Source: Hirudo medicinalis (taxonomy: Eukaryota > Annelida > Clitellata > Hirudinida > Hirudinidae). From it: a DNA stretch of 64,000 nucleotides. The translations under genes and the position numbers were made by a program. Shown piece by piece: positions 58,619-64,000 of this stretch. How positions within the stretch are numbered: position 1 is the first letter of the stretch; each line of letters begins with the position of its first letter. The stretch is taken from contig MPNW01000011.1 in the NCBI GenBank assembly GCA_011800805.1, positions 4,393-68,392 of the forward strand. The letters run 5' to 3'. The notes under the pieces were generated by a model. It made no database searches and was not told the DNA's origin. It saw only the letters and a list, made by a program, of their open reading frames with translations.

Positions 58619-61600
58619 TTACCTCCTAGAATGGATAACCCTAGCACAATCTTTCTCCCTTCTAGAGCCTCTCTCATTGCTGCCAAGTCTATGGTTAAAC
58701 AAAGAACAGTTTTATGTAATTTATCAATTTTGATGTAAAGATATTACAACTATCGACATTAACCTTAACCAGATGCTGGCTTGCCTTCTTTTATCCTCTT
58801 CTGTTTCATCTTCAAATTCATCGTCCGCATACATTCTCATCCTGGGGAGCTTTGACCTTGGGACATCTTGGGATATCCTATCCTTGATATGTTCTCTTTC
58901 TACTTGCTTATCTTTAGGGAACAAATTATTTGAGGTTGAAAGAAATCATTATTCCATTGTTTTTATTTACAAAGTGGATGGACTGATTCTGCCATATTTG
59001 ATGTAGAATTCAATTTAAAAGAATTTAAAATTGAGTTAAAAGTTTTTTTATGTAAAAAAAGAGAAAGAAATACATGGACTTTTTGTGATAGTAAGTGCCA
59101 CAACTTAAAGTAACAATTAAAGTAATAGCCTTTCATTTGCATTTATTACTGCAATAAATTTTTATATTAAAGTGTAAATAAAGCAATCAATAATCTGAAA
59201 GTTTTGAAAGATCATTAAGTTGATCTTAATGTCAAAAACCCTGCTCAACTCATTTTTGATAGATGGCACACACTCCTTGAGTTCATGTGAGGGCATATTA
59301 ATTACTCATTGTTTGTTACTAATCATTTGATGTGCCACATCATAGTCATGATGGATATGTATTTTAGTTTCCAATTTAGTAATCCCAGTCCTTCAAAAGA
59401 ACCATAATTGGGAAGTTTGACAATTTAAATAAAAGATTTACCTTGAATTTCCCCGTCCTCGTTGTCACTCCATCTTTTTCGTTTGAATGCAATCTTCGCT
59501 TTCTTCTTATGTTCGACTTCCCTGACACGACGGTCAGACTGTAAGCCATTAAGGATGCTCCCCTTCTTCCATTCATTTGGTCCCTGCTCTCTCTGCCTGA
59601 TGACTGGTTGAGTATGAGTGTGTTGCTGCCTCATGATCCTCTGCTTGCTGGATAATAGGCCATCATCATTAAAATGGAGTACTGACTTATGGACAATATG
59701 AAGGAAGTTCTCACCATCCCCTGGTAATTAGTCCTTTGAAGCCTACAAATAAAGTTAAGATATGAACATATATATTGTATAAATACTTCAAAATATAACA
59801 CCTACACAAGTGACAGGCAACATATATTATTTTTGTGAAAAACTATTTCAGTTATTGCAATAATGTGTTTAGCAGAAATAATTGTCAAGCTAAACAACGA
59901 TATTAAGAATAAATAGGCAGCTCAGTAAGCTTGAAAGTTCATGGTTCCAGCAGGAGGATTCAGGGATTCATCAGGATGATCTTCATTATTGTTCAATGCA
60001 ATTGTCAACATTTTAATGAGCAAGGCACACCAATCAATTATAGAGTGGCATATAAATTCAGAAGGTTCCTTTGGTATTCAGTCTATATTCATCATCATAG
60101 ATTGTTAGCCAAGTCCTGGGCAAAAGCCAACTCACTGGTGGTACCGTTGGCATAGATCAGCATACCTAACCCTACCCATAGAAAACTGCCTGCAAGTTGG
60201 CTTTTGCCCATAACTTCTCCAGGTAACATCAGCACAGAATCAAAAGTGCCACCCTGGTTACCTTGTCCTCCTCCTGTGCCATTTAGAAGAAAGGTGGAAT
60301 CAAGATTGTGTAAGCAAATCAATAGCTAAAACGTTTTTCCACATCCCCACCAAATCTTGTGGCATGGGAATTGCCCCATTCAGGCACTGCCCATACATGT
60401 AAAGTCATTGGAGTATTAAATTAATATGGATTCTTGAGAATTTTGGACAATATTATGATTCTGTTCCTCCTTTTTTTCCATTTTCTTATCCTGGAGTGAT
60501 CACGAGTCCCAAGAAGGGTCACTAAATACTTCAGATAGCTTATTTTTTAAGCATTCACTTTGTTTATCATGCTTGTTGGCTTCTATAAGACTATAAGACT
60601 TAAAAATGTAATAAAATAATAATAAATTGCACACCTCCATAGTTTGGATTCCCATGCTTCATGTAATATATGCTCTTGGAGTTAGCCTTGGGTTCTTTCT
60701 TATCATCTGCTCAAACATAATATAAATAATATAAACTTAAATCTGCTCAAACAAATAATGAACAATAATAAACAAATTATAGCAACAACAGCCATTAGTC
60801 CAAAGGCTTACACCTATGAATTAGAATTAAAAAAATCAAACCATCATTTAATAATGAAATATATGCCTGTAAATTATTGCATTAACTTATGATTTTTTTA
60901 ATATATGCTATGTTTTCTCGTTTAATAAATCTTCTGCATGATCAAAAAGGCCAAAACTAATGTGATATGTAAACATGAATGCTATTAGCCTAACCAGATG
61001 TGGCAAATCTCATCAGCAAATCCATTTTTGACTTAGGATGGGGTTTACCAATTCTCCACTTCACATCTGAGCAGTGGATAATATTATTCTTGTTGTCTTC
61101 CTCAACACAAATTTTGAAACCAACATTTGTTGGGTTATTTGTATTTTTTTCTTTAAAGCCTGCAATTAAAGCCAATGCAATCATCTTTATTCTTTATTTC
61201 AAACAAAAAGTTCTTTCAAGCATCTTATTTTGTGACTTAGGATCAATGCCATGATCCATGCAAGTTAGCTCGGATGGTTGCATTAATGCTTGGAATGGAA
61301 CTTTGAAGCAAGAGATTTACTGCATGGTATTTGCAACTAAACTTGTCCTTAACAGCACTAAGTAGTAAACCCAAAGGCATGCAAGTTGGCTGAATGGGTT
61401 GCATTACTGCATGATATGGTAATGGCAACAGTCATAATGTGTTGTCTTTCAACAAGGCACTCAAAGATTGGCCACAAAAATACAAACAGCTAAGTTACCC
61501 CCCAAAAAAATATATATCTAATGAAATGATATTCAAATAAACATCACTTAAAAAATTTATAACAAAACCAGTTAAAAACCAGGTTAACTATTGCCATCTT

Positions 61601-63701
61601 ATTCTTACATATGAATATTATTTTACAAAGATGGTAACCTTTATATCTTCTACCATGAGAGACCTTTTTATCTTCATCATCATCATCATCATCGTCATCA
61701 TTATCATCGTCATCATCATCATCATCGTCGTCATCATCATCCACCTTCTTATCAACTTCCATCTTTTCCTGACCTTAAAGAACAATTGCATCCTTGGTAA
61801 GATCTCCTATAATATCTTGCAAATTATTTTTTTTATATACAATCTATTGTAATATTAAAATTAATGCAATCTTATCAGAACACATAAAGAAATAGAAATC
61901 ATTGAAATTTTCATCACCATTATCAGTTGTGTTAATGCAATCTTCATGAGTGTTAGAACAGCTCCTGCCTTCATCCTCTTTCATTTGTTCTTCATTCTCC
62001 TGACTCAACTTAAGCATTGCCCTGGCTGCTGATGCAGCCTCTGACCATATGACATTGCCTATCAAAATGTCATTAGTAGCTTCATATTTTATAGTTTTAT
62101 TTTCACTACATTAATTATGGTATTCCTTTTTTCATAATGTGTAAAAGAATCCTATGTAATCATCAGAGTAATCACTATCAGTAAAATACATAAATACATG
62201 CCAAGGAATTAATGCAAAATTATGTCATCATTGTTAAGTTGCCAAAGCATCAAACTTAGCAAGAATTTTTCAATGCTATTTTTAACCAGTAAATCACTCA
62301 CAAGAATGATCATTGATCCATTCAATAGATGTAGGAACAAATTCTTGAAAATAATCAAAAATATCCTGCGTGCTGAGATCATCAGTTCCGCTAACATGAA
62401 TGACTCCATAGCGTATGTGATTATCCCCGTTGCCATTGCTGTCCTTTGGACCATCGATTCCAAGGCTGTTTGGAACAAAAGATTGATTGATAATGAGAAA
62501 CCAAAAGGGAATTGAAGACAAACATTTCTATGTTCAAAACTAGCCATGCAACTAATTTCTATTTAGCCAATATTTTGAATGCCCTGTGTATCCAAATCAG
62601 TTGTGAAGGCAGCACAATTGCCTGACCATTCCCAGAGCACCCATTCCCTAGTGGCACAAGTTGAGTTGAAAACGTGACACCTTACGACTGCTGCATGCAG
62701 GAATGCACCCGTTTAACTAATCCGCACTCCAACACTAATTACTAAATACTGTTGCTCTGGTAGCACTCAGGCACTTGAGAACTCTTGGCACACAAGTTAG
62801 TTGCATTCCTGAAAGCAATGGTCATTATGTTTTGTGTTTGCAACTCAGCTTGCACCACCATAGAACACCCTTGGGAGGAGGCGCTACATACAAGTTCTAA
62901 GCATTCCTGATGCTTAAGGTGCTAAATAAATGCACTTATTATCTTTTATTAATAAAATTAGCATTATTTTAGTGTCTGGTTGTCAAATTTACCAGCTGAC
63001 TGGTCTTTTTTATGTGGTCTATCCATAATTTCTTGGTTGACGTAAATTAGTTAGAACAGTAGACAAAATGACAACAGTTATAACAGTAATTAAATAAACT
63101 TTGAAGGCAAAATTTGCAGCCAACCTTGCATACAATCTGCTCAACACATCATCCGTAATAATATCTTCTGGCCTAACTACTTGTCCAAATCTGCGAATCC
63201 TCTCCTCTGCCTTTGCTTTGGCTTCCTGAAAAGCATGTTTGATTTAGTTTATAGGAGCATTAAGTAAAGTGGACAAAGTTGAAGCAGTAGTAATTCAAAC
63301 CAAAACATAACAAAAACTTTACCTCAGAAAATGGATCTATTCCAATGATAAACTCACCAGCTTTGTTGAAATATTGTCTAACAGCTGTCTATAAAGATTT
63401 ACAATATATATTCAAAGTTGGAGTTTATCAGGCATAGGCCAGGAAGAAAAGGATGATAAATAGAAATTGCCTTTTCGTCTGATTGTTTTGATAAGTGACC
63501 AGTATCCGGCGATAATGTGAGGTTTAAATCGCCATGTTGAATTTCATTTGACTCGTAATCTTCCATCCGACAAACAACATTTTCATGAGCAAGTTTTTGA
63601 CTTATTACTGAGGTATCCTGATTAACGGAATAACTTTCTGCAAAGCTGTATTCGACATCTGTCAAATCGTTCACTGTGATGCTTATTTCAGAGACACTCA
63701 T
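58619..63701 (-). CDS. NCBP3: NCBP3, nuclear cap-binding protein subunit 3
   Basis: NCBP3 (ELG, C17orf85) works with NCBP1 in an alternative cap-binding complex for mRNA export. Twelve minus-strand exons: 63701-63500, 63384-63323, 63225-63125, 62465-62302, 62058-61918, 61773-61639, 61159-60995, 60706-60635, 59742-59715, 59647-59442, 58911-58764, 58688-58619; 1494 nt, 497 aa (human 620), in frame throughout. Matches to human in order: LSPDT then FNKAGEFIIGID; the RRM-like GTDDLSTQDIFDYFQEF and IEWINDHSCNVIW; a poly-Asp tract; DLLMRFATSDDKKEP; YYMKHGNPNYGG; KGLITRG; a basic stretch (HKKKAKIAFKRKRW); RMRMYADDEFEDE; and SIWLRLGS (human LWTRLGS). The cap-binding WLDD motif is WIND here. A strong donor-like site at the stop (AGGAG|GTAATA) leaves open a further 3' exon. 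Confidence 0.93.
60097..60225. mobile_element. MITE with 17-bp inverted repeat, copy 2
   Basis: The same GGGCAAAAGCCAACTCA (60118-60134) and its inverse AAGTTGGCTTTTGCCC (60194-60209), with matching outer sequence (TTGTTAGCCAAG / CTTCTCCA). It is shorter inside than copy 1 and sits in NCBP3 intron 8. No clear target duplication is seen. Confidence 0.65.
61255..61470 (+). mobile_element. Two SINE family 1 heads in NCBP3 intron 6
   Basis: GCAAGTTAGCTCGGATGGTTGCATTAATGC (from 61260) and, 120 bp later, GCAAGTTGGCTGAATGGGTTGCATTACTGC followed by GGCAACAGTCATAATGTGTTG. Both are the tRNA-like head; the second is longer. Confidence 0.6.
61673..61742. repeat. Coding (GAT)n microsatellite in NCBP3 exon 6
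   Basis: ATC/GTC triplets on the plus strand read as a poly-Asp tract with one Asn and one Glu in NCBP3. The frame is kept, so length changes by whole codons would be tolerated. Confidence 0.85.
62645..62960. mobile_element. Two opposed SINE family 1 copies in NCBP3 intron 3
   Basis: A minus-strand head fragment (62645-62720; GGGTGCATTCCTGCATGCAG, GTGTCACGTTTTCAACTC) is followed by a plus-strand copy (62795-62960) with GTTGCATTCCTG, TTGCAACTCAGCTTGCACC, CACCCTTGGGAGGAGGCGCTA and a (TTA)n-like tail. Confidence 0.6.
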
Positions 63702-64000
63702 ATTCGAAAAGCTATAAATATAAACATAAATATACTACTAGATTACGATACTAAATCACGAAAAATATACGGGGATACTTTTACGATGTGATAAAGATTA
63801 AAACAAATTTTTACATTTTATAAAAATTTAAATTAAGCAAATAAATACAATTTATTTTTATAACGATTGACTCGACTTAATTAAGCAAATGAAGGTATAC
63901 TTAATGCTGATAATTTGAACATATAATCTCCAATTCATAATCTAGGAAATTTTGATAATGTTGCTCCATAATTTTCTGACGGATTAGCTTGTAAGGAAAA

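Noticed and set aside
63389..63470. A third GC-AG intron in NCBP3 (donor AAAAG|GCAATT)
   Set aside because: A canonical alternative (GATACTG|GTCACT at 63499 joined to 63384) keeps frame and gives LSPDT-AVRQYFNKAG, matching human IPDT-SRRYENKAG better.

Overview
This is an AT-rich piece of a nuclear animal genome. Genes are split into many short exons with GT-AG introns, both strands are used, and there are tRNA-derived SINEs, MITEs, microsatellites, interstitial TTAGGG-type repeats and an assembly gap. The gene set (an NR5-type nuclear receptor, Rab3, a synaptopodin-like PDZ protein, an EGF-domain membrane protein) fits an invertebrate bilaterian, probably marine. I cannot name the phylum. 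Gene models were built by hand: every exon junction was required to keep the reading frame, and conserved proteins were compared with remembered family sequences. No search was run.

Left part (1-16 kb): a gene-poor 4.3 kb flank; a cluster of small secreted-protein genes (a two-Kazal inhibitor on -, a doubtful small peptide on +, a one-Kazal protein with an acidic tail on +); an LTR-retrotransposon remnant; and a minus-strand gene for a single-pass membrane protein with one neuregulin-like EGF domain.

Middle (16-40 kb): COPB2 (beta'-COP, 20 exons) followed 0.9 kb later by RAB3, both on +. Next come an intronless unknown ORF and a four-exon unknown gene on -, a 5.5 kb gene-poor stretch, and a PDZ/synaptopodin-like gene on -.

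Right part (40-64 kb): PSMB1 (+) converges on an NR5-like nuclear receptor (-). That receptor lies head-to-head, 0.86 kb apart, with a 25-exon SGSM gene (RUN-TBC Rab-GAP, +), which converges on NCBP3 (-). RAB3, SGSM and COPB2 all act in vesicle traffic, but nothing shows that the clustering is functional.

Main points for follow-up: two GC-AG introns with GCAAGT donors (PSMB1 and the nuclear receptor); a clean one-base frameshift in SGSM exon 16; a possible in-frame 63-nt cassette exon in SGSM; two SINE families spread mainly through introns; a MITE family with a 17-bp inverted repeat; a divergent NR5 receptor; an EGF protein lacking the usual ligand arginine; a Rab3 with a CQQC end; and two protein genes I could not identify.
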